Source: JAEVLT01 sp964484065
GTDB taxonomy: Bacteria; Bacillota; Bacilli; Bacillales; Cytobacillaceae
DNA length: 64,000 bases
Direction: 5' to 3'
NCBI GenBank assembly: GCA_964484065.1
Contig: CAZAEW010000005.1
Location: 35,383 to 99,382, forward strand
Made by a program: the position numbers and the translations under genes. Below are positions 1 to 8,539 of the stretch, in pieces (position 1 is the first letter of the stretch; every line of letters begins with the position of its first letter). The notes under the pieces are model-generated. The model was not told the DNA's origin, did not search any database, and saw nothing but the letters and a program-made list of their open reading frames with translations.

Positions 1-1
1 C

Positions 2-112
2 CGAAAGGATCTGCTCGACTCAAAACCGTTAACGTTATCAGACCTGACCAAACCGAACTTTTTCCGCTCCTTTAAGGAAAGCATCGCCGGAGCCGTGTCC
101 TATTTTTTATAA
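2..112 (+). CDS. C-terminal fragment of a gene cut by the window edge (possibly cardiolipin synthase)
   Basis: An open frame runs in from the left edge and stops with TAA at 110-112, 14 bases before the next start codon. Only 36 residues are visible, basic and then hydrophobic, ending in SYFL. They contain no motif that identifies a family. In B. subtilis the gene next to uvsE (ywjD) is the cardiolipin synthase ywjE/clsB, so that is the best guess, but it rests on synteny alone. Confidence 0.4.
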   Translation, partial: RKDLLDSKPLTLSDLTKPNFFRSFKESIAGAVSYFL

Positions 113-126
113 AAGGAGGCTGCAAA

Positions 127-1083
127 ATGAAAATCCGCTTCGGCTATGTTTCCCATGCCATCAGTTTGTGGGATGCCTCCCCTGCCAAAACGGTTACCTT
201 TACCCGCTATCAGCAGCTCGGGGAGGCTGAGGGCAAAAAGAAGCTGCTGCAGGCAACAAAAGAAAATCTCAGCCATACCTTGAGGATGCTCTATTATAAC
301 GTCGCCCATGAAATTGAACTTTACCGGTTTTCGAGCTCAATTGTGCCGCTGGCAACCCATCCGGAGGTTCGCTGGGATTTTTACAGTCCGTTTCAGAGCG
401 AGTGGGCGGAAATTGGCGAAGTCGTCAAAAAGAAAGGATTGCGGGTCAGCTTCCACCCCAACCAGTTCACCCTGTTTACTTCTCCGCAAAAAACCATCAC
501 GGAAAATGCGGTTACCGATATGGAGTATCATTACCGGATGCTTGAAGCGATGGGGCTGGCCGGCCAGGGGCTGATTAATATCCACATCGGCGGAGCATAT
601 GGAAACAAGGAGAAAACGATTGAACGGTTTCATGAGAATTTGATGATGCTACCTCCCAAGATCAAAAACGTGATGACACTGGAAAATGATGATAAAACGT
701 ATCATGCCGAAGAGACGCTTCGGGCATGTCAGCGTGCAGGTGTTCCGTTTGTTTTCGACTATCATCACCATATTGCGAATCCCTGTGATACCCGACTGGA
801 AGATCTGCTGCCAGATATGTTTCGGACCTGGGAGAATCGGGAAATTCATCCCAAAATCCATATCTCTTCACCAAAATCAGAGAAAGAATTCCGGTCTCAC
901 TCCGATTTTGTCAGTGTGGATTTTATTATGCCCTGTTTGAAGCTGCTGGCAGAACTCGGCCGGGATGTTGATGTGATGATTGAAGCAAAGGCAAAAGATC
1001 AAGCCCTTTTAAGGCTGGTTGATGATTTAAGCAAACTGCGCGGGTTTAAACGGACAAGCGGCGGGACGATTGAGGTAAAATAG
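127..1083 (+). CDS. uvsE: UV damage endonuclease UvsE (YwjD)
   Basis: This is a 318-residue UVDE-family TIM-barrel nuclease. It nicks DNA 5' of UV photoproducts and starts an excision repair route independent of UvrABC; in Bacillus it is linked to spore UV resistance. Family metal ligands are visible: His110 in HPNQF, His153 in NIHIGG, Glu186 in LENDD, the DYHHH cluster near 211-215, the PKIHIS histidine near 284 and the glutamate of MIEAKAKD. The start has an AAAAGGAGG site 8 bases upstream. It sits 14 bases after the preceding partial gene, so the two may be cotranscribed. Confidence 0.93.
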   Translation: MKIRFGYVSHAISLWDASPAKTVTFTRYQQLGEAEGKKKLLQATKENLSHTLRMLYYNVAHEIELYRFSSSIVPLATHPEVRWDFYSPFQSEWAEIGEVVKKKGLRVSFHPNQFTLFTSPQKTITENAVTDMEYHYRMLEAMGLAGQGLINIHIGGAYGNKEKTIERFHENLMMLPPKIKNVMTLENDDKTYHAEETLRACQRAGVPFVFDYHHHIANPCDTRLEDLLPDMFRTWENREIHPKIHISSPKSEKEFRSHSDFVSVDFIMPCLKLLAELGRDVDVMIEAKAKDQALLRLVDDLSKLRGFKRTSGGTIEVK

Positions 1084-1127
1084 TGCCTTTTTCAAAGTTA
1101 TTTGGATGATGGGCGAAATAGAAGAAA

Positions 1128-1154
1128 AAAAGAGTCTTTTTTACCAAGACTCTT
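1128..1154 (-). terminator. terminator downstream of the sspH-like gene
   Basis: On the minus strand AAGAGTCTT pairs with AAGACTCTT across a short loop and is followed by a T run. The hairpin overlaps the 3' end of the small gene. The T/A-rich flanks on both sides mean it could also end uvsE transcripts. Confidence 0.7.
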
Positions 1155-1326
1155 CAATCAGGTTTAAAACGGGAACGTCTTTTTCTTCGTCCGGATTTTT
1201 CCGAAAATAAATTCTGGCCATCTTCGTGGTTTCATCCACATGCTGAATAATCACGGGGGTTCCCTCATAACTGACATTAATGACTTCCATTGACTCAACG
1301 ATTTCTTTTGCTCTGCTTACATTCAC
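1141..1326 (-). CDS. sspH: small acid-soluble spore protein, H type
   Basis: This 61-residue protein starts MNVSRAKEI and carries the SspH-type core (YEGTPVIIQHVDE, then MARIYF and DVPVLNL). SspH proteins are minor small acid-soluble proteins packed in the forespore core, normally made under sigma-G; their individual role is not settled. The start codon is GTG at 1326, chosen because an AAGGAGTGATG site lies just upstream. It is monocistronic between convergent uvsE and the argS operon. A tail rich in K, E and D (NPDEEKD) precedes the conserved VPV. Confidence 0.85.
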   Translation of the reverse strand: MNVSRAKEIVESMEVINVSYEGTPVIIQHVDETTKMARIYFRKNPDEEKDVPVLNLIEESW

Positions 1327-1395
1327 TTTTCATCACTCCTTGCCAAAAAATATCCTTTAAAATTTTTGCCAATAAGTGAGCGTGATATTCATCAA

Positions 1396-1425
1396 AAATC
1401 CCCTTTTCAGCCGAAAAGGGGATAA
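1396..1425 (-). terminator. argS operon terminator
   Basis: TCCCCTTTTC and GAAAAGGGGA form a 10-bp perfect stem with a 4-base loop, followed on the minus strand by a T run, immediately after the argS stop codon. Confidence 0.85.
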
Positions 1426-1431
1426 GTCAAT

Positions 1432-3102
1432 TTACATTTTTTCCGGTGCAGAGACGCCGATTAAAGACAAGGCATTTTTCAGAGTAATCTGCACGGCCTT
1501 CACCAATGCAAGGCGCGCTTTTGTCCGCTCCGGATTGTCAGCATCCAAAACCTTCTCCGCATTATAAAAACTGTGGAAAGTGGATGCCAATTCAAATATA
1601 TAGTTCGTGATGCGGTGCGGTGTCCGTTTTACAGCCGCTTCACTGACAGCCTGCGGGAATTCACCAATTTTTTTCAATAAATCCATTTCTTTTTCCGATT
1701 GAATTTGCGACCAATCAGCCTTTTCATCAGCAGTTGCTCCCTGCTCCGCTCCCTGGCGAAGGATGCTTGAGATCCGCGCATGCGCATACTGGGCATAATA
1801 AACCGGATTTTCATTTGATTCCGAAACGGCCAAATCAAGGTCAAAGTCGAGATGCGTATCGGAACTTCTCATCGCAAAGAAGTAGCGGGTCGCATCGAGG
1901 CCGACCTCATCAACAAGATCACGCATGGTGACCGCTTTACCAGTCCGTTTGCTCATCTTCATTTTTTCACCGTTTTTGAAAAGATGAACAAGCTGGATGA
2001 TTTCAACCTCAAGTGTATCGGCATTATAGCCAAGCGCCTGAATCGCCGCCCTCATCCTTGGGATATAGCCGTGGTGATCGGCACCCCAAATGTTGATTAA
2101 CTTTTCAAAGCCGCGCTCGAGTTTATCCTTATGGTAAGCAATATCCGGTGTTAAATATGTGTATGAGCCGTCCTGCTTGATCAGCACACGGTCTTTATCA
2201 TCGCCGAAATCAGTGGAGCGCAGCCATGTTGCGCCATCCTGCTCGTAAATATAGCCGGCCGCGCGCAGGGCATCAAGCGCCGCGTCGATTTTGCCGTTTT
2301 TATAAAGCGAGGTTTCCGAATACCAAACATCGAAACCGACACGGAAATCCTCGAGATCCTTCTTCAATTTTTCCATTTCATACTTTAAGCCGTATTCGCG
2401 GAAAAATTCGAACCGCTCCTCTTCAGCGACCTTCACATACTTATCGCCGAATTCCTCTGCGAGCCTTTGACCGATGCCGACAATATCAGCACCGTAATAA
2501 CCGTCTTCCGGCATTTCTTTTTCCATGCCAAGCGCCTGAAAATAGCGGGCCTCAACGGAAAGGGCCAGATTGTTAATTTGGTTTCCGGCGTCGTTAATGT
2601 AATATTCGCGGGAAACATCATAGCCTGCTTTTGCTAAAATATTGCAGAGTGAGTCGCCGACCGCAGCGCCGCGCGCATGGCCGAGGTGAAGGTCGCCTGT
2701 CGGATTGGCGGAAACGAACTCGACTTGAATTTTCTCCTTACCTCCGACGTTGGTTTCGCCGTATGCATCACCGGCTTGCAGAACGGCTGGGATCAGGTCG
2801 GTTAGATAGCTGTTATTCATGTAAAAATTAATAAATCCCGGTCCGGCCAGCTCAATTTTTTCAATCGAAGCTTTGGAACGGTCAAAATGGGCGATCAATT
2901 CTTCAGCAATGGCCCGCGGTGCCTTTTTGGCAACACGCGCAAGCTGCATCGCCATATTTGTCGAGTAGTCTCCGAAGCTTTTATCTTTTGGCGTTTCAAG
3001 GATGACATCCGGAATCTGCTCTTCGGCTGCAAGGCCTGCCTTCAGAACTGCGTCTTTAATTTCTTGCTTCAGTTTGCTTTTTACCTGTTCAACGATATTC
3101 AT
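1432..3102 (-). CDS. argS: arginyl-tRNA synthetase
   Basis: This class I synthetase of 556 residues has the same length as B. subtilis ArgS and charges tRNA-Arg in the cytoplasm. The N-terminal tRNA-binding (Add-1) domain is followed by the HIGH-type signature HLGHARG in PTGDLHLGHARG near residue 137, the Rossmann catalytic core, a KMSKR loop (KMSKRTG) and an all-alpha anticodon-binding C-terminus (PHRITNYIFELASTFHSFY). Its ATG overlaps the ywiB stop by 4 bases, indicating translational coupling. No T-box-like leader is present because the gene is internal to the operon. Confidence 0.97.
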   Translation of the reverse strand: MNIVEQVKSKLKQEIKDAVLKAGLAAEEQIPDVILETPKDKSFGDYSTNMAMQLARVAKKAPRAIAEELIAHFDRSKASIEKIELAGPGFINFYMNNSYLTDLIPAVLQAGDAYGETNVGGKEKIQVEFVSANPTGDLHLGHARGAAVGDSLCNILAKAGYDVSREYYINDAGNQINNLALSVEARYFQALGMEKEMPEDGYYGADIVGIGQRLAEEFGDKYVKVAEEERFEFFREYGLKYEMEKLKKDLEDFRVGFDVWYSETSLYKNGKIDAALDALRAAGYIYEQDGATWLRSTDFGDDKDRVLIKQDGSYTYLTPDIAYHKDKLERGFEKLINIWGADHHGYIPRMRAAIQALGYNADTLEVEIIQLVHLFKNGEKMKMSKRTGKAVTMRDLVDEVGLDATRYFFAMRSSDTHLDFDLDLAVSESNENPVYYAQYAHARISSILRQGAEQGATADEKADWSQIQSEKEMDLLKKIGEFPQAVSEAAVKRTPHRITNYIFELASTFHSFYNAEKVLDADNPERTKARLALVKAVQITLKNALSLIGVSAPEKM

Positions 3103-3572
3103 TTTATTTCCTCCTGAAAGGTTATCTCTAAATGGTATGTATTGGACTCTGCTGCCCCTTGCATTGAAAAATCATAAACAATTTCTATGCGTCCGTTTCC
3201 TTGTTTGGGATCGTATAAATGGTTTATTTTTTTCAAAAAAGAAGCAATGGCAAATTTACCAAACGGGAGTTCATAACTGCCTTCCCTCTTCTCTCCAAGC
3301 GTGAATGGAAGCCGCATTTTGATGGCGCCATTTCGTAAAATCAAGGCTTCCATCTCAGCGATTTTAACAGTAGTCCGAATCGTTCCCGTTTCCCCTTTTT
3401 CCTGATATTGCAAAAAGGAAGCATGATCTTTTTGAAAAAACTGTCCATCTGCAGCGGTCTCGATTATTTCTTTACCGTTTTCATGAAAAATAGTCGTTTT
3501 TACGTTAATTTTTACCGGCATTGAGAGTGATACTCCTTTTGCTGTTGCCGCTGCCAAATCGAAAATTGGCAA
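3099..3572 (-). CDS. ywiB: YwiB family beta-barrel protein (DUF1934)
   Basis: This 157-residue DUF1934 protein matches YwiB by sequence feel and by its position directly before argS. The family forms a calycin-like beta-barrel of unknown biochemical role. The N-terminus MPIFDLAAATAKGVSLSMPVKINVKTTI probably contains an upstream extension. The methionine of SMPVKINVKTT (near 3521) is a likely real start because it is preceded by AAAAGGAGTATC. The family usually begins with such a short VKI strand. It is translationally coupled to argS. Confidence 0.8.
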   Translation of the reverse strand: MPIFDLAAATAKGVSLSMPVKINVKTTIFHENGKEIIETAADGQFFQKDHASFLQYQEKGETGTIRTTVKIAEMEALILRNGAIKMRLPFTLGEKREGSYELPFGKFAIASFLKKINHLYDPKQGNGRIEIVYDFSMQGAAESNTYHLEITFQEEIK

Positions 3573-3628
3573 AAATGCTTTACGGCATTACTTCTTATTA
3601 TACCTTATTCCCCGCACAATTCAAAAGA

Positions 3629-3656
3629 AGCCTGCCCCATGCTCGGGACAGGCTCC
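3629..3656 (-). terminator. speB terminator
   Basis: On the minus strand GCCTGTCCC pairs with GGGGCAGGC (6-base loop), followed by TTCTTTT, downstream of the speB stop. Confidence 0.65.
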
Positions 3657-3685
3657 AAAACAATACTCCAGTTCCAGAGAAAACT

Positions 3686-4558
3686 TTATTTGATCCAGCC
3701 GAGAATCATTTCGCGGATGAATTTGGCAGCAGCATTTGCCGTTTGCTCCGAAGGGTCATAAATTGGAGCCACTTCAACAAGATCAGCACCTACAACCTTC
3801 ACATCCGACTTGGCAATTTCATGAATGGAGGCAAGCAGCTCTCTTGAGGTAATCCCTCCAGCATCAACAGTTCCCGTTCCCGGTGCATGCGCAGGATCAA
3901 GGACATCGATATCGATCGTCACATATACGGGACGTCCGGCCAATGTCGGCAAAATTTCCTTCAGCGGCTGGTGAACATCAAACTTGGATATATGCATGCC
4001 GTTTTCTTTGGCCCAGTCGAACTCTTCCTTCATTCCGGAACGGATTCCAAATGAATAGACATTTTTTGGCCCGATGTGCTCGGCAATTTTACGGATCGGT
4101 GTCGAATGGGATAGCGGCTCTCCTTCATAGTTCTCACGCAGATCGGTGTGGGCATCCATATGAATGATCGCCAAATCAGGATATTTTTTGAAAACGGCCT
4201 TCATGACTGGCCAAGATACGAGATGCTCACCGCCCAATCCAAGCGGAAATTTTCCGGCAGCAAGGATTTGATCAACGAACTCTTCAATCAGATCAAGGCT
4301 GCGCTGGGCGTTTCCAAACGGCAGCGGAATATCGCCGGCATCAAAATATTTGACTTCCTCAAGCTCCCGATCCAAATACGGGCTGTATTCTTCAAGGCCC
4401 GGAGATACCTCGCGAATCCTTGTCGGGCCGAAGCGTGAACCCGGACGATAGCTGACCGTCCAATCCATCGGCATCCCGTAAATCACGGCCTGACTCTCTT
4501 CAAAATTAGGATGGCTTTTTATAAAAACATTACCTGAATAAGCTTCATCAAAACGCAT
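3686..4558 (-). CDS. speB: agmatinase
   Basis: This 290-residue ureohydrolase hydrolyses agmatine to putrescine and urea. The binuclear Mn ligand motifs are all present: GGEHLVSWP near residue 110, DAHTDLR near 135-141 and DIDVLDPAHAPGTGT near 217-231. It lies 52 bases downstream of speE in the same direction, the conserved Bacillus speE-speB arrangement in which putrescine made here is the substrate of spermidine synthase. The start has an AAAGGAGG site in AAAAAAGGAGGATAATAA. Confidence 0.96.
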   Translation of the reverse strand: MRFDEAYSGNVFIKSHPNFEESQAVIYGMPMDWTVSYRPGSRFGPTRIREVSPGLEEYSPYLDRELEEVKYFDAGDIPLPFGNAQRSLDLIEEFVDQILAAGKFPLGLGGEHLVSWPVMKAVFKKYPDLAIIHMDAHTDLRENYEGEPLSHSTPIRKIAEHIGPKNVYSFGIRSGMKEEFDWAKENGMHISKFDVHQPLKEILPTLAGRPVYVTIDIDVLDPAHAPGTGTVDAGGITSRELLASIHEIAKSDVKVVGADLVEVAPIYDPSEQTANAAAKFIREMILGWIK

Positions 4559-4574
4559 TTATTATCCTCCTTTT

Positions 4575-4632
4575 TTGGGGGTCTGTCCCCCGCTGCTTTA
4601 ACACGTTACCTTAATGGGGGTCTGACCCCTTT
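4575..4632. repeat. two copies of a GGGGTCTGNCCCC palindrome
   Basis: GGGGGTCTGTCCCCC at 4577-4591 and GGGGGTCTGACCCC at 4616-4629 lie between and into the ends of speB and speE. A related motif sits in the pta terminator (14529-14557). These are short palindromic intergenic repeats. Confidence 0.5.
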
Positions 4633-5453
4633 ACTAAATCACTGACAAACTTCGGCAATACGAAGCATGCTTTGTGCAGTTCTTTTGTGTAGTATTTGGT
4701 TTCAATCTCATGGAAGCGGCTGTCGCTCACCTGCAAAGGATCATATTTTTTTGAGCCGAGTGTGAACGCCCATAAACCGCTCGGGTAAGTAGGAATGTTT
4801 GCTGTATAAAGGCGGGTAATCGGAAAAATTTCCTTAACGTCCCGCTGAACATTGCGAATTAAGTCGGCTTTGAACCATGGGTTGTCCGATTGGGCAACAA
4901 AGATGCCATCTTCTTTTAATGCTTTGGCAATACCGGCATAAAAGCCTTTTGTAAAAAGATTAACGGCTGGTCCGACCGGTTCTGTCGAATCGACCATGAT
5001 CACATCGTAGTCGTTTTCGCTGCCCGCAATATGCATAAAGCCGTCAGCAACTTTTACTTCAACGCGCGGGTCATCTAATTTACCGGCAATTTCCGGAAGG
5101 AATTTTTTGGAGTACTCAATCACCTTGCCGTCGATATCGACAAGCGTAGCCTTTTTCACGCTTGGGTGCTTAAGGACTTCGCGGATGACGCCGCCGTCAC
5201 CGCCGCCGACAACAAGAATGTTTTCCGGGTTGGGATGGGTAAACAAAGGAACGTGTGCTACCATTTCGTGGTACACAAATTCATCTCGGACGCTAGTCAT
5301 GACCATATCATCCAAAAGAAGCATGTTGCCCCATTCTTCTGTTTCGATCATATCCAGCTTTTGAAAGTCTGTTTGTTCTGTATGTAAGGTCTGCTTCACT
5401 TTCATGGTAATCCCGAAATTTTGCGTTTGATTTTCTGTAAACCAAATTCCCAT
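4611..5453 (-). CDS. speE: polyamine aminopropyltransferase (spermidine synthase)
   Basis: This 280-residue protein transfers the aminopropyl group of decarboxylated S-adenosylmethionine to putrescine. It has the Rossmann glycine-rich loop VVGGGDGGVIREVL, the acidic SAM-binding DIDGKVIEYSK and the catalytic gatekeeper segment VDSTEPVGPA. The start has GGAAGGAAGATGACAG before the ATG. The extreme C-terminus (GSDPH after FVSDLVK) is encoded inside a GGGGTCAGACCCC palindrome of a dispersed repeat, so it looks like a late 3' replacement that leaves the fold intact. Confidence 0.96.
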   Translation of the reverse strand: MGIWFTENQTQNFGITMKVKQTLHTEQTDFQKLDMIETEEWGNMLLLDDMVMTSVRDEFVYHEMVAHVPLFTHPNPENILVVGGGDGGVIREVLKHPSVKKATLVDIDGKVIEYSKKFLPEIAGKLDDPRVEVKVADGFMHIAGSENDYDVIMVDSTEPVGPAVNLFTKGFYAGIAKALKEDGIFVAQSDNPWFKADLIRNVQRDVKEIFPITRLYTANIPTYPSGLWAFTLGSKKYDPLQVSDSRFHEIETKYYTKELHKACFVLPKFVSDLVKGSDPH

Positions 5454-5582
5454 CTGTCATCTTCCTTCCGTTCTTCAAGTTTCCAGATCTGCCATTTCCT
5501 TTTTCTCATTATCAGCATTCTCTTTCCCTTAAAGAACTATCCACATCCAGCCCTTTCGTTAAATATTACAAACACCAAGAAA

Positions 5583-5610
5583 AGTATAGAGGAATCCGCC
5601 AAAAATTCAA
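5583..5610 (-). promoter_or_regulatory. candidate sigma-A promoter of speE
   Basis: On the minus strand TTGAAT (5605-5610) and TATACT (5583-5588) are 16 bases apart, about 130 bases upstream of the speE start. Confidence 0.5.
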
Positions 5611-5669
5611 GAAAAATTTACTTTTTAGGTTTAAACAAGGAAATAGGGTCATGTTTTTCCAGAAAAAAC

Positions 5670-5699
5670 GTTTAAAAACATCCTGGTTTTTCCATACTG
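5670..5699 (+). promoter_or_regulatory. candidate forespore (sigma-F/G type) promoter of pbpG
   Basis: GTTTA (5670-5674) and CATACTG (5693-5699) are 18 bases apart, close to the sigma-G pattern GHATR-18-CATWHTA. B. subtilis pbpG is forespore expressed, so the context agrees. The motif match is imperfect. Confidence 0.35.
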
Positions 5700-5738
5700 T
5701 TACTATATTTATTTTTCTATAGAAACAGGGTGATGTCG

Positions 5739-7802
5739 ATGGAAATCATGACTGATCAAGGGTTTCGAAAAACGATCAAGTATTTGCGGGCATTTATTAT
5801 CATCAGTTTGATAGGCATGATTCTTGCGCTGCTTCTCCTGTTTGCGATTCTTGCCTATGCAAAAATGCTCGGGGCACCGCAACTGGCCGTACCGCAGTCA
5901 ACCTTGTATTTTTCCAATAATAAAACGTTAATTGGAGAAAGCAATAACGGGCAAAAGCGATACTGGGTCCCTTTAAGGGAGATTTCGCCTGACTTAATCA
6001 ATGCGACCGTTTCGATTGAAGATAAAAACTTTTATCATCATCACGGTTTTGATTACAAGCGGATTGTCGGTGCGGCCGTCGCCGATGTCAAGGCGTTCGG
6101 CAAGGTGCAGGGCGCGAGCACCATCACCCAGCAGTACGCCCGGAATCTTTTCCTTGAATACGATAAAACGTGGGAGCGGAAGCTGCTTGAAGCTTTTTAT
6201 ACGATCCGCCTTGAAATGAATTATTCGAAGCAGCAAATTCTCGAAGGTTATTTAAATACGATCTATTACGGCAACGGCGCTTACGGCGTTCAAGCGGCAA
6301 GCCAGTATTATTTTGGAAAAAATGCATCGGAATTGTCGCTCGCCGAGGCATCGATGCTTGCGGGTATTCCAAAAGGACCCGGCCTCTATTCGCCGCTTGT
6401 TTCTGAAAAAAAGGCCAAAGAGCGCCAGCATGTAATCTTAAATACGATGCTCAGCAACGGATATATCAGTAAAAAATCCGCTGCTGCAGCTGCCCGGCAG
6501 CCGCTGTCTTTTGTTGGGAAGCACCCGACGCTAGAGGTCCGGACCGCACCATATTTTCAGGATGCTGTCAAAAATGCACTGAAGTATCAGCTTCATTTGG
6601 ATGACCGGACGATTGCCCTCGGTGGCTTAAAGGTTTATACAACGCTGAATATCAAAGCGCAAAAGGCGGCAGAGGAACAAATCAAAAAGAAGGTTGCCAG
6701 TAATTCGGAGATCCAGACAGCGTTAGTTGCGATGGATCCGCGGACAGGATATGTAAAGGCGATGGTGGGCGGCAGGGACTATATGAAAAGTCCGTTTAAC
6801 CGTGCGGTCCAGGCGATCCGCCAGCCGGGGTCAACGTTTAAGCCCTTTTTGTATTATGCAGCACTTGGGGAGGGGTTTACTCCCTCTACCACAATGCGGA
6901 GCGAGTTCACGACGTTTCATTTTGATAATGGCTCAAGTGATTATACGCCGCACAATTTTAATAATAAGTATGCGGATGGGGAAATCACGATGGCCCAGGC
7001 CCTTGCATTATCCGATAATATTTATGCCGTCAAAACTCATTTATTTTTAGGAGAGGATTCGTTGCCTGAGATGGCGCGGAAATTTGGAATTTCGACAAAG
7101 ATGTCAAAGGTGCCGTCGCTTGCACTCGGGACATCAGGTGTTCGTGTGATTGAAATGGCGAACGCCTACAGTCTTTTAGCCAATGGCGGAAAAAAAGTGG
7201 AGCCGGTGCTGATTACCAAGGTTGAGGATTATAACGGCAACGTGATTTACCAAAAGGAGCAAGAGGATGAGCTTGTGCTCGATCCGGCCAAAGCCTATGT
7301 AATGACGCAAATGTTGACGGGGATTTTTGATCCAAAATTAAACGGGTATTCCAGCGTGACCGGCAGCACGATTGCCAAGGAGCTCACCCGGCCTTATGCG
7401 GGAAAATCGGGATCAACGGAAACAGACAGCTGGATGATCGGTTTTACACCGCAGCTTGTGACGGCGGTGTGGTGCGGCTACGATGCGAGCAAGCCGATTG
7501 ATTTGACGGCTGAAAAGTCGTATGCCAAAAATATTTGGGCTCATTTTATGGAGAGTGCGTTAAAAGGGAAAAAAGTGATGAAGTTCAAGGCTCCCAGGGA
7601 AGGAGTTGTCGGGGTTTATGTGAATCCGGCAAACGGGAAGCTGGCGACGAAGGATTGCCCGGTTAAGCGCAAGACCTATTATTTAACAGGGACTGAGCCG
7701 ACTGAGTATTGCACGGATCACTTATATCGAGAGCATTCGTCTCCGGTGAAGCAGAGACCTTCGGAAAAAGGACCTTGGTACAAGCGGATTTTTAAGTGGT
7801 AA
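5739..7802 (+). CDS. pbpG: class A penicillin-binding protein (PbpG/YwhE type)
   Basis: This bifunctional peptidoglycan synthase has about 687 residues: one N-terminal membrane helix (FIIISLIGMILALLLLFAILAYA), a GT51 glycosyltransferase domain with catalytic SIEDKNFYHHHG and the QGASTITQQ motif, then a penicillin-binding transpeptidase domain with SxxK as STFK in RQPGSTFKPF, SDN and KSGST in place of the usual KTG. It acts on the outer face of the membrane. In B. subtilis pbpG works in spore peptidoglycan assembly. The ATG at 5739 is preferred over GTG 5730 because AGGGTGAT lies 4 bases upstream. Downstream is the 52-bp repeat array. Confidence 0.92.
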   Translation: MEIMTDQGFRKTIKYLRAFIIISLIGMILALLLLFAILAYAKMLGAPQLAVPQSTLYFSNNKTLIGESNNGQKRYWVPLREISPDLINATVSIEDKNFYHHHGFDYKRIVGAAVADVKAFGKVQGASTITQQYARNLFLEYDKTWERKLLEAFYTIRLEMNYSKQQILEGYLNTIYYGNGAYGVQAASQYYFGKNASELSLAEASMLAGIPKGPGLYSPLVSEKKAKERQHVILNTMLSNGYISKKSAAAAARQPLSFVGKHPTLEVRTAPYFQDAVKNALKYQLHLDDRTIALGGLKVYTTLNIKAQKAAEEQIKKKVASNSEIQTALVAMDPRTGYVKAMVGGRDYMKSPFNRAVQAIRQPGSTFKPFLYYAALGEGFTPSTTMRSEFTTFHFDNGSSDYTPHNFNNKYADGEITMAQALALSDNIYAVKTHLFLGEDSLPEMARKFGISTKMSKVPSLALGTSGVRVIEMANAYSLLANGGKKVEPVLITKVEDYNGNVIYQKEQEDELVLDPAKAYVMTQMLTGIFDPKLNGYSSVTGSTIAKELTRPYAGKSGSTETDSWMIGFTPQLVTAVWCGYDASKPIDLTAEKSYAKNIWAHFMESALKGKKVMKFKAPREGVVGVYVNPANGKLATKDCPVKRKTYYLTGTEPTEYCTDHLYREHSSPVKQRPSEKGPWYKRIFKW

Positions 7803-7828
7803 TTTTGAAAATGTCTGTTCAGAGGGGA

Positions 7829-8452
7829 TAAACGGCGTTTATTGTCTCGGATCCTTTTATAACGTTGTTCAATTTTCTTGATGAAAGACATTTGGACGTG
7901 GTCTGACCGACGTTTTGTCCTTCATCGACGAGATGAAAGACATTTCGGCAGCTTCTGACCGGCGTTTTGTCCTTCATCGATGGGATAAAAGACGTTTTCC
8001 GGACCCGGAACCTTAATATCATCGTTCATCTTGGCTATGAACGACGTTTTCTAGATTCGGAACCTTATAATCGTCGCTCATCTTGGCTATTAACGACGTT
8101 TTCCGGACCCGGAACCTTATAATCGGCGTTCATCTTGGCTATGAACGACGTTTTCTAGACCCGGAACCTTATAATCGGCGTTCATCTTAGCTATGAACGA
8201 CTTTTTCTAGATCCGGAACCTTATAATCGTCGTTCATCTTGCCTATGAACGACGTTTTCTAGACCCGGAACCTTATAATCGGCGTTCATCTTGCCTATGA
8301 ACGACGTTTTCTAGACCCGAAACCTTATAATCGTCGTTCATCTTAGCTATGAACGACGTTTTCTAGATCCTGAACCTTATAATCGTCGTTCATCTCGGTT
8401 ATGAGCGACTTTTTCTGGACCAAGAACTCAAAAATCGTCATTAATCCAGCGA
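7829..8452. repeat. array of twelve 52-bp tandem units, each with an inverted repeat
   Basis: Anchor positions repeat at exact 52-base steps: 7829 (degenerate), 7881, 7933, 7985, 8037, 8089, 8141, 8193, 8245, 8297, 8349, 8401. Most units hold CGTCGTTCAT and ATGAACGACG separated by 7 bases, an almost perfect hairpin, followed by a CTAGACCCGGAACCTTATAA-like segment. The first three units differ in sequence (GTCCTTCATC / GATGAAAGAC arms) but keep the same period and palindrome position. The array lies between convergent pbpG and ywhD. Confidence 0.95.
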
Positions 8453-8487
8453 TAACCCATACAAACGAGTTAAGAAAGCCAAAATCA

Positions 8488-8521
8488 AAAAGCTCCGGGA
8501 ACATGTTCCGGAGCTTTTTCG
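8488..8521. terminator. bidirectional terminator between pbpG and ywhD
   Basis: AAAAGCTCCGG and CCGGAGCTTTTT flank a short loop. The A and T runs make it usable in both directions. It sits beyond the repeat array and 20 bases from the ywhD stop. Confidence 0.85.
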
Positions 8522-8539
8522 CTATATATCATCCATATC

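Noticed and set aside
7819..8022. 67-residue minus-strand protein
   Set aside because: The frame lies within the 52-bp repeat array and merely translates it.
7829..8452. CRISPR array
   Set aside because: Units are contiguous 52-bp tandem copies with no unique spacers, and no cas genes are in the window.
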